64,000 nt of DNA from Providencia vermicola (lineage in GTDB: Bacteria > Pseudomonadota > Gammaproteobacteria > Enterobacterales > Enterobacteriaceae). Shown one piece after another: positions 40,135 to 49,789 of this stretch (position 1 is the stretch's first letter; each line of letters starts with the position of its first letter). Both the position numbers and the translations under genes were made by a program. The notes beneath the pieces were generated by a model, which worked only from the letters and a program-made list of their open reading frames with translations, was not told where the DNA came from and made no database searches. The stretch is from contig NZ_CP048796.1 of NCBI RefSeq assembly GCF_010748935.1, positions 1,677,001 to 1,741,000 of the forward strand. The letters are read 5' to 3'.

Positions 40135-41377
40135 AAAGGACTAACACTATCCATGCGGCCGCTAAAAGCATACACAGCAGCGCAACGATGCCCCCCGACT
40201 TGGCAAATTCTGAAAATGAGATTTTGACGCCGTAAGCGGCAGCTTGCTCAACGACAATAATGCCGGCAAGACTTCCAAATACAAATAAATTACTTGAGAA
40301 CCCAGAGCCTAATACTAAGGCTGCACCTAATGAATCGGCATTGCCACTTGTGGATAGGAAAGGGACAAGTAACATCACGGCGGGGTTATTCCCGACAATA
40401 GTACTTAATACTCCCGTGACCAAAAATAGAACAATAGGGTTGTTTAATTCAACGCCATTACTGCGCAAGTCATTTAACATTTGTTGTGGTAAGCCAGTCG
40501 ATGCAAAGGCGGCATTGACAACAAATAGCCCCATAATCAGTAATAGTAAATTACCATCAACGAGTTTCAACATATCACTTGAGGCTATCGAACGGTTTAA
40601 AAGTAAAAAGCCCGCAGCCGTTAAGGCAATAAGTTCTCTTGGTATATCACTGATAACGAAAGCGATGATCACAATGAATGTGATAATACCGGCTTTGGTG
40701 GTTTCCCATACATCAAGTTTTGTCGCGGGGTCAGTTGGTGCAGTAGGGGCCGAGGGCGTTGTCGCCGTTTTAGCGAGATACCAACGATTACGATAGAGAA
40801 AAACTAAAATAGCCCATGTAATAGGTAATGATAGCAAAGCTGGGATCGCCGAAGCTTGTAATAAACCAATAAAGGAAATATCTAACCCTTGTGCCGCAAT
40901 CATGTTTTGAGGGCTGCCAATTAATGAACCTGAAGCACCATTGTTAGCGGCAAAACAAAATCCTAACAGAAAGGGAATTGGGTTTAATCCACGAGATAAG
41001 GTAATTGAGACTAACAAAGGTGTCATGGCGACAACAACGACATCATTTGTGAGTAAGGCGGAGAGTAGTCCGCCAACGGCAATTAATACAGCAAGTAGTA
41101 CTGGAGCACTGACGTTTAGCATCGCAACGCGGTTCGCCGTCCAGCTATAGAATCCGGATACGACAAAAGATGCGGAAACGACCATCAAGCCAAATAACAT
41201 CCCAATAGTACGATAATCGATAGCATTCCATGCATGTGGTGGCGTAATACTCCCTACAGCCATCATGGCCAAAGCACCAATAACCGCAGCTCCTGTTCTA
41301 TCGACTTTAAAACCGGGCAATTTACCAAACCCCATCGCAACATAGACTAGCAGAAAAATAATGATCGTGAGGCTCAT
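40133..41377 (-). CDS. SLC13/ArsB-NhaD type anion permease
   Basis: Integral inner-membrane transporter of the IT superfamily (ArsB/NhaD/DASS related). The 414-residue protein has about eleven or twelve hydrophobic segments. Two conserved re-entrant regions are visible: SALLTNDVVVVAMTPLLVSI (about residue 110, with the LTND motif) and NNPAVMLLVPFLS in the second half. No binding domain or signal peptide occurs. It stands alone, convergent with the cyclase-SDR-moaF unit. Substrate could be a dicarboxylate, sulfur anion or other anion. A decayed partial copy of its 3' end occurs at about 49620-49730. Confidence 0.8.
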   Translation of the reverse strand: MSLTIIIFLLVYVAMGFGKLPGFKVDRTGAAVIGALAMMAVGSITPPHAWNAIDYRTIGMLFGLMVVSASFVVSGFYSWTANRVAMLNVSAPVLLAVLIAVGGLLSALLTNDVVVVAMTPLLVSITLSRGLNPIPFLLGFCFAANNGASGSLIGSPQNMIAAQGLDISFIGLLQASAIPALLSLPITWAILVFLYRNRWYLAKTATTPSAPTAPTDPATKLDVWETTKAGIITFIVIIAFVISDIPRELIALTAAGFLLLNRSIASSDMLKLVDGNLLLLIMGLFVVNAAFASTGLPQQMLNDLRSNGVELNNPIVLFLVTGVLSTIVGNNPAVMLLVPFLSTSGNADSLGAALVLGSGFSSNLFVFGSLAGIIVVEQAAAYGVKISFSEFAKSGGIVALLCMLLAAAWIVLVL

Positions 41378-41678
41378 AACCTATTCACTCTTATTAGTAA
41401 AATTACGGCTAATTTAGCGGTGAAGAATCAATGAAGCAAGTAGAATAACCTTTAAATAATAATAAGTTGCAACATGTCATTTAATGATGATTTTAATGAG
41501 ATGAAATAGGGTCGAGATGTTGAGAAATTGAATTTCCTCACTTCAAAAAAGAAAAGCGCATCAAACGAGAGCGATATGCGACGAGATGAAAGTTTATTAC
41601 AAAAATATTGAATAACAGTAACAATAGACCAAATGGTGAATTTTACTGAGTTAAAAAGTAGGCAACCTAAAAATATTT

Positions 41679-41694
41679 TGTGATGCCAATCACT
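41679..41694. promoter_or_regulatory. CRP-like site upstream of mtlA (distal)
   Basis: TGTGA-TGCCAA-TCACT, nine of ten consensus positions for CRP. Confidence 0.6.
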
Positions 41695-41722
41695 ATTTAA
41701 CAAAAAACATCGTCGTAAAAAA

Positions 41723-41738
41723 TGTGATGAAAATCACG
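41723..41738. promoter_or_regulatory. CRP-like site upstream of mtlA (middle)
   Basis: TGTGA-TGAAAA-TCACG, with AT-rich flanks (AAA and TTAAA). Nine of ten consensus positions. Confidence 0.65.
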
Positions 41739-41838
41739 TTAAATTGGTTTGATGAACAAAAAATACGCAATGTAGTTTTGCTACATGCCGTTATTGAGAG
41801 TTTGATCACTAAAAACATAGGGGGAGTGAGGGGGGAAT

Positions 41839-41854
41839 AGTGATATCAATCACA
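41839..41854. promoter_or_regulatory. CRP-like site upstream of mtlA (proximal)
   Basis: AGTGA-TATCAA-TCACA, nine of ten consensus positions, about 120 bp before the mtlA start. Confidence 0.65.
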
Positions 41855-41974
41855 AAAAGCCCGCGTGGTACGCATCCGATAGCGGTCATGCTAGAGTGAA
41901 ACTGTTCAAAAATCACAAACGTTATTTGGCGATAACGTTATAACCGTATCATTTTCGTACCACGGGGTTCTATT

Positions 41975-43930
41975 ATGGTAACATCAAATGTCAAATTAAA
42001 GGTACAGAATTTTGGGCGCTTCCTGAGTAACATGGTTATGCCTAATATTGGTGCCTTTATCGCGTGGGGGTTGATTACCGCGCTCTTCATTCCAACGGGC
42101 TGGTGGCCAAATGACACGTTGGCGCAACTTGTCGGCCCGATGATTACGTATCTTCTTCCCTTACTCATTGGTTATACTGGCGGTCGCTTAGTGGGTGGCG
42201 AACGTGGCGGCATTGTTGGGGCGATCACCACTATGGGGGTTATCGTAGGGGCGGATATGCCAATGTTTATGGGAGCGATGATAGCCGGTCCATTAGGAGG
42301 ATTTGCAATCCGTCGTTTTGACCGCTGGATTGAAGGCAAAGTCAAAACAGGTTTTGAGATGTTGGTGAATAATTTTTCATCAGGCATTATCGGGATGCTG
42401 CTCGCCATTCTTGCATACCTTGCGATTGGTCCTTTAGTGGAAGGTTTATCCAAAATACTTTCCGCTGGGGTCAATGTGATGGTGGCCCATAATCTATTAC
42501 CGTTGACCTCAATATTTGTCGAACCAGCCAAAATCTTATTTCTCAACAACGCGATTAACCATGGTATTTTTTCTCCTTTAGGGATACAGCAAGCCACAGA
42601 AACAGGGGCATCCATCTTCTTTTTAATTGAAGCAAACCCAGGTCCAGGTTTAGGCGTACTGCTGGCTTATATGTTTTTTGGTAAAGGCAATGCGAAACAA
42701 TCAGCGCCCGGTGCCGCGATTATCCATTTTTTTGGCGGAATACATGAAATCTATTTCCCCTATGTGTTGATGAATCCGAGATTAATTATTGCTGTTATTC
42801 TTGGTGGAATGACGGGCGTATTTGTGATGAGCATCTTTCATGCGGGGCTTGTTTCACCAGCATCTCCAGGCTCTATTTTTGCCGTATTGCTGATGACGCC
42901 GAAATCATCATTAATCGGTGTGATTTTATCGGTCACGAGTGCCACATTAGTTTCATTTTTAGTGTCGGCTATTTTATTAAAACGAACGCGTTTAGGGGAT
43001 GAAGATGAGCTTGGTAACGCAACGCAAAAAATGCGTGAAATGAAAGCGCAATCGAAATCTTCAAGTGGAAAAAGTGACAAGGCTGTAGCAAACCAGACAG
43101 CAAATTTGAGTCAGGTTCGCAAAATTATCGTTGCCTGTGATGCAGGAATGGGGTCCAGTGCGATGGGCGCCGGAGTCTTAGCGAAGAAAGTGCGTGATGC
43201 TGGGCTAAATGAAATTGCAGTGACCAATATGGCAATTAATGATCTCCCTGCCGATGTAGATATTGTTGTGACACATAGAGATTTAACTGCACGAGCAAAA
43301 AACTATGCGCCTCATGCACTTCATATCTCACTGACAAATTTTTTAGATAGCCAAACGTATAATGACCTCATCACGCGTCTTATTGCTGAAAAAAGCCCAC
43401 ACGCCGCGAATGACAGTCGCTTGATTAAACAAACGCTAATCGCGGCAAATGATGAACATTATGATCCAGAAGAGCAAGAAGAAGCATTGTTTACTCTCAG
43501 TTCACAGCATATTCATCTTAATTTAAGCGCACCGAATAAAGAACAAGCCATTCGCTTTGCGGGAGAAAAGCTCGTTGAAGGGGGATATGTTGAACCTGAA
43601 TATGTGGAGGCGATGCTAGAAAGAGAAAAGTTAACATCAACCTATCTAGGCGAGTCTATCGCGGTACCACACGGCACAATTGAAGCGAAGGCACGCGTAT
43701 TAAAAACAGGCATTGTTATTTGCCAGTACCCTACTGGTGTTCGATTCGGTGATGAACCAGAAGATATTGCCCATTTAGTGATAGGAATTGCTGCCCGTAA
43801 TAATGAACATATCCAAGTCATTACAAAAATTACCTCTGCACTTGATGAAGACGGAATGATTGAAAAACTCTGTAAAACTCAGAGTGTTCAGGAAGTTCTC
43901 GATATTTTATCAACACAAAGTGCCGCTTAA
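41975..43930 (+). CDS. mtlA: Mannitol-specific PTS enzyme IICBA
   Basis: Imports and phosphorylates mannitol to mannitol-1-phosphate, with phosphate supplied by HPr. The 651-residue protein is ordered IIC-IIB-IIA. The membrane IIC domain spans about residues 1-345 ([41 protein letters not shown]). The phosphocysteine of IIB is Cys388 in [24 protein letters not shown]. The phosphohistidine of IIA is His566 in IAVPHGT. A basic/Ser-rich linker lies near residues 350-380. The gene starts the mtlA-mtlD-mtlR unit and has several CRP-like sites upstream. Confidence 0.97.
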   Translation: MVTSNVKLKVQNFGRFLSNMVMPNIGAFIAWGLITALFIPTGWWPNDTLAQLVGPMITYLLPLLIGYTGGRLVGGERGGIVGAITTMGVIVGADMPMFMGAMIAGPLGGFAIRRFDRWIEGKVKTGFEMLVNNFSSGIIGMLLAILAYLAIGPLVEGLSKILSAGVNVMVAHNLLPLTSIFVEPAKILFLNNAINHGIFSPLGIQQATETGASIFFLIEANPGPGLGVLLAYMFFGKGNAKQSAPGAAIIHFFGGIHEIYFPYVLMNPRLIIAVILGGMTGVFVMSIFHAGLVSPASPGSIFAVLLMTPKSSLIGVILSVTSATLVSFLVSAILLKRTRLGDEDELGNATQKMREMKAQSKSSSGKSDKAVANQTANLSQVRKIIVACDAGMGSSAMGAGVLAKKVRDAGLNEIAVTNMAINDLPADVDIVVTHRDLTARAKNYAPHALHISLTNFLDSQTYNDLITRLIAEKSPHAANDSRLIKQTLIAANDEHYDPEEQEEALFTLSSQHIHLNLSAPNKEQAIRFAGEKLVEGGYVEPEYVEAMLEREKLTSTYLGESIAVPHGTIEAKARVLKTGIVICQYPTGVRFGDEPEDIAHLVIGIAARNNEHIQVITKITSALDEDGMIEKLCKTQSVQEVLDILSTQSAA

Positions 43931-43940
43931 GGAGATTGCT

Positions 43941-45092
43941 ATGAAAGTCATTCATTTTGGTGCAGGTAATATTGGACGTGGATTTATCGGCAAACTATTA
44001 GCAGATGCAAATTCAGAAATGATTTTTGCAGATGTTAATCAACAGCTTATTGACCAATTAGCACATCAGCAGTCCTATCAAGTCCATGTGGTTGGTGAAG
44101 AACATATCGTTGAAAAAGTTCAGCGAGTGAATGCGGTTAACAGTATGGATCCAAAAACAGTGGAGCATATCGCCATTGCAGATATGGTGACGACTGCTGT
44201 CGGGCCTCAAATATTAGAAAAAATTGCAGCAACATTGGCAAAAGGTATACAGAAAAGAAGGGAAATCGGCAACAGTAAACCCTTGAATATTATTGCCTGT
44301 GAAAACATGGTAAGAGGAACAAGCCAGCTGAAACAGCATGTGTTAGCTCATCTTTGCGATTCAATGCATCAATGGGTAGAGGAAAATGTTGGTTTTGTAG
44401 ATTCTGCTGTCGACCGCATTGTACCTCCTATGGGGGCGGCAAACGATGACCCGCTCGATGTAACGGTAGAGACATTTAGTGAATGGATCGTTGATCAAAC
44501 ACAGTTTGTTGGCGACATTCCTGAAATCAAGGGAATGGAGCTGACAGAAAATTTGCTGGCATTCGTTGAGCGTAAGCTATTTACTCTAAATACTGGGCAT
44601 GCAATTACAGCGTATTTGGGGCAACTCAAGGGATATCAGACGGTCTACGATGCGATCAATGATCCGCAGATTGCAGAGATTGTGAAAGGAGCCATGCAGG
44701 AGAGTGGGCAAGTCTTAATTCAACGCTATCGCTTCGATCCTATCAAGCACCAACAATACATAGATAAAATTTTAAAGCGTTTCGCTAATCCTTACCTCCA
44801 TGACAATGTTGAGCGAGTCGGGCGCCAGCCTATGCGTAAACTCAGTCCTGAAGATAGGCTAATTAAACCGTTACTTGGCACCCTTGAATACCAATTAGCG
44901 AATCACTATTTAGTCATTGGTATTGCTGCTGCTTTGCATTTTAGGAGTGAAGCTGATCCTCAAGCAGTTGAAATGGCTAAATATATTAGCGAAAATGGAG
45001 TCGATGAAGCTGTTAAGCGATTCTGTGGGTTAGTCGATCACCCACAGTTGGTTCAAGCTATTTGTTATGAATACCAGCACATGAATAAATAA
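43941..45092 (+). CDS. mtlD: Mannitol-1-phosphate 5-dehydrogenase MtlD
   Basis: NAD-dependent oxidation of mannitol-1-phosphate to fructose-6-phosphate. The N-terminal dinucleotide motif is [20 protein letters not shown], and the conserved [11 protein letters not shown] motif and [11 protein letters not shown] block of long-chain mannitol dehydrogenases follow. ATG 43941 is chosen because AAGGAG lies 8 nt upstream and the product (383 residues) then begins at the Rossmann motif, as in E. coli; the longer frame from 43860 overlaps the end of mtlA. It lies 10 bp after mtlA. Confidence 0.97.
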   Translation: MKVIHFGAGNIGRGFIGKLLADANSEMIFADVNQQLIDQLAHQQSYQVHVVGEEHIVEKVQRVNAVNSMDPKTVEHIAIADMVTTAVGPQILEKIAATLAKGIQKRREIGNSKPLNIIACENMVRGTSQLKQHVLAHLCDSMHQWVEENVGFVDSAVDRIVPPMGAANDDPLDVTVETFSEWIVDQTQFVGDIPEIKGMELTENLLAFVERKLFTLNTGHAITAYLGQLKGYQTVYDAINDPQIAEIVKGAMQESGQVLIQRYRFDPIKHQQYIDKILKRFANPYLHDNVERVGRQPMRKLSPEDRLIKPLLGTLEYQLANHYLVIGIAAALHFRSEADPQAVEMAKYISENGVDEAVKRFCGLVDHPQLVQAICYEYQHMNK

Positions 45093-45146
45093 ATGGATAG
45101 CTTTATTCTTTTTATAGCCTCAAAATTATAAAGGTAGTCAACTTAT

Positions 45147-45181
45147 CACTTGGTAGTTGTTGAATTTTCAGCTACCAAGTG
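45147..45181. repeat. Hairpin between mtlD and mtlR
   Basis: Perfect 10-bp stem CACTTGGTAG / CTACCAAGTG with a 15-nt loop and no T-run, in the 100-bp gap before mtlR. It may dampen downstream expression or stabilise mtlAD mRNA. Confidence 0.5.
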
Positions 45182-45196
45182 GTGTAAAGAGTCATT

Positions 45197-45727
45197 ATGG
45201 AAAATAGACAGTATACAGAAAATCAAGTCCTTGAAAGGCTGAATAAACATTCAGATATCAGGCCATTTATTCAGGAAGTGATTGTTCTGATCACCGAAGC
45301 CATTGATCAACTGATGCTAAAGGTTTTTCGCAAAGATGATTATGCGGTTAAATATGCTGTTGAGCCACTCCTTGAAGGCAACGGTCCATTAGGGAAACTC
45401 TCTGTACGCTTAAAATTATTATTTGCCTTAGGGGCTATTTCTCGCGAATTATATGAAGATATTGAACTTTTTCTTGCATTAAATGAAGTTCTCTCAACAG
45501 AACAATTGCCATTGGCTTTTACTGATGATGAGATTATTGGACCAATAAAAACACTGCATTGCATTGACCCCTTACCTGAAATGATGCTGTTTAATTTACC
45601 TGAAGATTTAATTGACCAACAATTAATTGACTTACAAAAATATCGCTATCAAGAGATGGTTAAATCAGCATTAGTGCTTTCAGTGACCTCTTTAATTTCT
45701 CAGATATTAGATACTGAGGTTTTTTAA
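45197..45727 (+). CDS. mtlR: Mannitol operon repressor MtlR
   Basis: MtlR-family regulator that lowers mtl operon expression in E. coli; it lacks a classic HTH. The 176-residue protein is all-helical and has the family pattern VEPLLEGNGPLGKLSVRLKLLFALGAISRELYEDIELFLALNE (about residues 54-98). It is placed third in mtlA-mtlD-mtlR, as in E. coli. A hairpin lies just upstream. Confidence 0.92.
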   Translation: MENRQYTENQVLERLNKHSDIRPFIQEVIVLITEAIDQLMLKVFRKDDYAVKYAVEPLLEGNGPLGKLSVRLKLLFALGAISRELYEDIELFLALNEVLSTEQLPLAFTDDEIIGPIKTLHCIDPLPEMMLFNLPEDLIDQQLIDLQKYRYQEMVKSALVLSVTSLISQILDTEVF

Positions 45728-46025
45728 TTCAATAACACCTTTTCAGTGATTCTTATTACAACCATCATAATAGATGAATCTATTATGTTTTCTATTCTGT
45801 ACAAACTCGCCATAAAGATAATATTCTCTTTCTGTTTAAAGCCAGAGTTAGCTTATCTATAAGTTAAAAAATCATACTATTCGTTATAAGAATTAATACT
45901 TTAATATGACTTTTATATAGAGAAATGTCTTAGGCTACCTTAGATAAGAATCATTTTTTATTGATCATCAATACTCGGGAAATGTAATGAGTCATAATTC
46001 TAAATCATTAAAGGAGAAGGTTATT

Positions 46026-46745
46026 ATGTCAACGGCAATAACAAAAATAAACATTGATACACGCTATCAAGAAATTAACACGATTAACTCAACGTTACCG
46101 GATTCAGAAACAAATTATACCACGAAGGTGTTAGCATATAGCCATGACGCCATGCTTAGATTGAATACGGTCATAAGCTCACTCGTTATTGATGTGAACC
46201 TCTTACTACCTCTGTTCCAACAAACACAGAGAAACTCGATACTTGGGGATGCGGTATTAGCTAGCATTAACATGATATGTGATAAGGCTAATCACTTAGA
46301 AATAGAGACAAGAAACAGTTTTTCGGCAATCGCTATTGATGATGAAATAAATCATCAATCAATCTATAAAGCGCAAATACAAAAATCCATTGGAGGGTTT
46401 GAAAATAATTTAAATAACCTAGTGTTACAAAAAGCATCACTCATGTCAGTTTATACTGATAAAGTAAAGGACGTTAATCACTTCTTGCCTTTTTTAGATG
46501 AAGTGACTGAACGTATTAACAAAGAAATTTCACGTTTGAGCGATTTTTTAGAAAAGTTAAATGAATTACTATCATTAATTCTAAAAATAAAAGAATTGAT
46601 TACTATGATAATAACGGTGATTAAGACTTTAATGGAAATAATTAAACGCTTTGATGTATATAGGGTTAAAGGTAGCTCTTCTGATGGCTTAGTAAACCTT
46701 GTTAATGAATTAAAAGATTATCTTGATGGCTTTTTGAATACATAA
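46026..46745 (+). CDS. Hypothetical all-helical protein with hydrophobic helix
   Basis: Not recognised. The 239-residue product is rich in Leu, Ile, Asn, Ser and Lys, with long amphipathic or coiled-coil-like helices (about residues 40-75 and 120-180) and a strongly hydrophobic helical stretch near the C-terminus (LLSLILKIKELITMIITVIKTLMEII, about residues 177-203, abbreviated). No signal peptide. ATG 46026 is selected because AAAGGAG lies about 9 nt upstream; the longer frame from 45987 has no site. The layout (helical bundle plus hydrophobic helix, no export signal) is reminiscent of alpha-pore-forming toxin subunits such as the ClyA/Hbl/XaxB group, but no diagnostic motif was identified, so this is only an idea. 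It stands alone in AT-rich DNA after the mannitol operon. Confidence 0.5.
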   Translation: MSTAITKINIDTRYQEINTINSTLPDSETNYTTKVLAYSHDAMLRLNTVISSLVIDVNLLLPLFQQTQRNSILGDAVLASINMICDKANHLEIETRNSFSAIAIDDEINHQSIYKAQIQKSIGGFENNLNNLVLQKASLMSVYTDKVKDVNHFLPFLDEVTERINKEISRLSDFLEKLNELLSLILKIKELITMIITVIKTLMEIIKRFDVYRVKGSSSDGLVNLVNELKDYLDGFLNT

Positions 46746-46871
46746 AATTAAAAATTCTATACTTTATATTATTCAGCTTATGAGATAACCCAATAAGATT
46801 ATCTTATGAGGCTATCCTAATAGCCTCTATAAACGGTATGGCGTGTGTGATTATTTATAACGACATTATTG

Positions 46872-48185
46872 TTACACTTCACGTCTACCAAGGTACCTTT
46901 CTTTCATTAAAGATGTACTAATTGCAATGTCTAAAATGGGGGATGGGGGAAGGTAATTTGCCTTACCAAGTGCATTCATGGCTTCAATTAAAGGATGCTC
47001 AATGCTTAAAGCATAATCAGCGAGTAATGTACCTGCTATCGTTTGTTTAGATATACCTGCACCATTACAGCCTCCGGCACTATAAACCCCATGCATTAAT
47101 TTCCCCCAAACAGGTGCTCCATTGCGGGTGACACTAATGGTACCAGACCAAGTATTAACCAGTGGTACATCTGATAATTGCGGATAAATTCTATTAAAGA
47201 GCTGCTTGTGTTGTTGCGTCACTTGATAGGTTTGTTCGGCTGTTATACGGCCTTTTAAAGCAGGGGTAACATGTTGACGAATTAATAAACGGTGATCTTG
47301 AGTATAACGTAAGGTCGCGCCTGCAATAGCATTCACAGGTGTTAATCCCCAACTATTCATTGCAGGTAATCTCTGTCTCTGCTCAAGGGTCAGTGGTGCA
47401 CTAATGCTTGCAAACGTTGCCATAGCGGCTTGGTAATTCGCTATAGGTCTCAATTCGCGAGAAAGTGCATTGGTGGCTAGCATGATATTGGGCGTCCGAA
47501 TATTACCGTAGGGCGTAAAAATCGTATGTACTTTCGCTGTGTGAACCGCCATGACAGGGGTATTATTATAAACGGTGATATTTTCCGGAAGGCTATTTGC
47601 TAGGCCGACCACGAGGTTGGCAGGATTGACCAAAATTGAATTAGGCGTATAAATGCCTTTATTGTAAAAATGCGTACCGAGCTTTTGATACAGAGCGTCT
47701 TTATCTAAGAGTTGATAAGACTCATGCATAAGATTAAGGTTCTCAACATATTCCTGCAACACACGTTGGTTTTTGGTATCGACTTGGCAGTGATATTTGC
47801 CTACATTTTCCCAATCACACTCGATATTAAATTGCGCTATTAATGCCGTGAGTTGATTTATACCTTCTTCAAGTAATGAACGATAAAATTGTGCCTTTTT
47901 TAATTCAGCAGTCGAGCTACCAATATTATGAGGCAATCCAATAATAAATCCGGAGTTCCTTGCCGATGAACTGTCAACCGCGGTTGCTGAATCAATCAGA
48001 ATAATATTTAGGCTCGGATTATTTTGCGCGAGCCTTCTAGCAAAAGAGAGACCTGCATAGCCTGAACCAACAACGACCCAATCTGCATCAGTATCGTTAT
48101 TTAGAGTAGGGTAGGTATTGATCACTAAACCTTCTTTTAACCAACCATTTTTATTTTGATTAAATGGCACTGAAGCGTATTTCAT
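46872..48185 (-). CDS. FAD-dependent oxidoreductase (DAO family, PuuB-like)
   Basis: Predicted amine or amino-acid oxidase of the D-amino-acid-oxidase family. The FAD motif is DWVVVGSGYAGLSFARRLAQ (about residues 35-54), with SSARNSGFIIGLPHN near residue 75 (the SxRNxG pattern seen in gamma-glutamylputrescine oxidase PuuB). The C-terminal GVYSAGGCNGAGISKQTIAGTLLADYAL closes the FAD site. Length 437. No operon partner is adjacent. A degenerate partial copy of its 5' end and upstream region lies at about 49790-49945. Confidence 0.8.
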   Translation of the reverse strand: MKYASVPFNQNKNGWLKEGLVINTYPTLNNDTDADWVVVGSGYAGLSFARRLAQNNPSLNIILIDSATAVDSSSARNSGFIIGLPHNIGSSTAELKKAQFYRSLLEEGINQLTALIAQFNIECDWENVGKYHCQVDTKNQRVLQEYVENLNLMHESYQLLDKDALYQKLGTHFYNKGIYTPNSILVNPANLVVGLANSLPENITVYNNTPVMAVHTAKVHTIFTPYGNIRTPNIMLATNALSRELRPIANYQAAMATFASISAPLTLEQRQRLPAMNSWGLTPVNAIAGATLRYTQDHRLLIRQHVTPALKGRITAEQTYQVTQQHKQLFNRIYPQLSDVPLVNTWSGTISVTRNGAPVWGKLMHGVYSAGGCNGAGISKQTIAGTLLADYALSIEHPLIEAMNALGKANYLPPSPILDIAISTSLMKERYLGRREV

Positions 48186-48653
48186 CGATTTTGCCTAATA
48201 GTATCTGATATTGATATAGCTGATATGGAGGTGTTTAAATCATAATCAAAAGATTAAATAACACCGAAAGATCATGACTATAGCGTAAATCTGATTTTTT
48301 GATAGTGAAGAAAACTCAACTTGAAATAAGGCAAAGGCGCTATTAGGATAATCTGTAAGCAAAGAAAATCGTATCGCTTTAATGAATGGTATCTATGACG
48401 AACGTGTCACATCGATCGTGTATCAACAACGAACAACTGGTTATAACTCGATATTTCATCCAATGATAATAAGGCAAGTAGATGACACCTGCATTATCAG
48501 ACATTCTCTACCCAGTAGCCGGTAAGTGATATTTTGATAACTAAAATTATTTATTATCAGTTAAATTAAAATAAACTTTATTCCCTGATAGGTTATATTT
48601 CATCTGGAAATAAAGCTATAATAATTTTTAATATGATATATTATCGTTATTGA
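48186..48653. other. Intergenic region upstream of FAD oxidoreductase
   Basis: About 470 bp, AT-rich, expected to carry the oxidoreductase promoter. The segment 48186-48325 is partly duplicated at 49840-49945. No gene was recognised. Confidence 0.5.
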
Positions 48654-49319
48654 CTAATTTATTGCCCCTCGTTGAATAGATAATATTTCTTCTTGAATAA
48701 ACTTTCGACGTTGCTCTTGAGATTTAATTTGTTCTCCCAGTGAGTCTAATTCAGCTTTATACTTAGATGATTGCTCACAAATATTACCGTAAAAATCACT
48801 CCCTCTTTTTTCGCACTCTTTCTGTGAATATCCATATTCTGAGCTTAATCTAGAATGAGTCAGATAAAGGGTATGGATATTTTTTTCAACGGAATTTAGT
48901 GTCTGTCTGAGCGCAAGAATGTTTTCATTATTTCTTTTATTGATTTCTAATTGCGTAGTATGTGCATTTTGTGCTAACTGTGAAGTAAGAGTATCCCTCT
49001 CTTGCATTAATTGATTATTCTTTCGGTTTAAATCTGTAATGACTTCATTATATAAAGCTTTAACATTAGCTACGTTTTTTTCTAACCTAGAGTCTTCGCT
49101 ATCGATTTGTTTTTCTAAGCGATTTTGAATGTCTTTTAATTGACTAGCCAAATGATTTTTATCTTTATTTAACTCTTCGATACGGGAAACTTTCTCTTTA
49201 ATAATCAGTTCATCGATAGCAAAGTATGACCCTACGCAACTTAAAATTGCTACAATCACTATTAATTTTATATTCTTACTGTCTGTAATGTATTTAAATG
49301 ATGATTCTAAAAAAGACAT
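48654..49319 (-). CDS. Membrane-anchored coiled-coil protein, hypothetical
   Basis: Not recognised. The product (about 221-223 residues; ATG 49319 or 49325) has one N-terminal transmembrane segment (LIVIVAILSCVGSYFAIDELII, about residues 20-41) and then an almost continuous coiled coil (about residues 45-165) rich in Glu, Lys, Asn, Gln and Leu. A short linker holds the only two cysteines of the C-terminal part (KECEKRGSDFYGNICEQSS), possibly a disulfide if this part is periplasmic, and a second coiled coil ends the protein. It looks like an inner-membrane scaffold or spacer. No operon partner is evident. Confidence 0.6.
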   Translation of the reverse strand: MSFLESSFKYITDSKNIKLIVIVAILSCVGSYFAIDELIIKEKVSRIEELNKDKNHLASQLKDIQNRLEKQIDSEDSRLEKNVANVKALYNEVITDLNRKNNQLMQERDTLTSQLAQNAHTTQLEINKRNNENILALRQTLNSVEKNIHTLYLTHSRLSSEYGYSQKECEKRGSDFYGNICEQSSKYKAELDSLGEQIKSQEQRRKFIQEEILSIQRGAIN

Positions 49320-49494
49320 TTTCATAGTCCAATGAGAGAAATATTATTTAATTACATCATGTTATACAATTAAGGGAAAATCAAATTAAATATAAAAATG
49401 TTCTATAAAAGTAATTTCATATCATTGGCCATAATCATGACTATTTAATTAATTATCAATGACTTATTGATGTTTAAAAAGTGTCTAAATGTAA

Positions 49495-49526
49495 TTGTGA
49501 GTATTTAAAATATAGAATAGGTCGCA
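49495..49526 (+). repeat. 32-bp direct repeat, copy A
   Basis: TTGTGAGTATTTAAAATATA followed by GAATAGG(T)CGCA. It matches copy B at 54691-54722 at 31 of 32 positions, in the same orientation, about 5.2 kb apart. Confidence 0.85.
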
Positions 49527-49618
49527 CCGCAGTATTTTTATTATGGCTTTAGCCAGTTTAAGTCGCGTTAGGGTCTTAAACATAAAACATCGCTTTATGG
49601 ATGATCATGTTGTAAAGA

Positions 49619-49730
49619 ACTCATACTATCCATACAGCAGCTAAAAGCCTACACAATAGGGCAACGATGATTGGCACTGTAGGCGGCAGCTTATTCAATC
49701 ATGACAAGTCGGCGAGGCTACTAAATGCAA
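49619..49730 (-). pseudogene. Degenerate 3' fragment of the anion permease gene
   Basis: Reads like 40137-40285 with substitutions and one internal deletion of about 45 bp: it shares CTATCCAT-C-GC-GCTAAAAGC-TACACA, GCAACGATG, GGCGGCAGCTT, TCAA and the final AAATGCAAAT region. The frame is broken. It appears to be the relic of a second permease copy. Confidence 0.7.
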
Positions 49731-49789
49731 ATCAATCTGCACTCGTATTTTGATTTAAGGCCGAGTATGGGGGAGTAAGTCAAGATTCC

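Larger units (their letters stand above)
41378..41974. other. Regulatory region upstream of mtlA
   Basis: About 600 bp between the divergent permease and mtlA. It contains at least three CRP-like palindromes. The E. coli mtl promoter is also controlled by multiple CRP sites, so this region probably integrates catabolite and MtlR control. No gene was seen. Confidence 0.7.

Noticed and set aside
42172-42615. 147-codon antisense frame in mtlA
   Set aside because: The sense strand encodes a clear IIC domain; the antisense product has no recognisable features.
43860-43940. Upstream extension of mtlD overlapping mtlA
   Set aside because: The strong AAGGAG and the NAD motif place the start at 43941; the extension is mtlA sequence in another frame.
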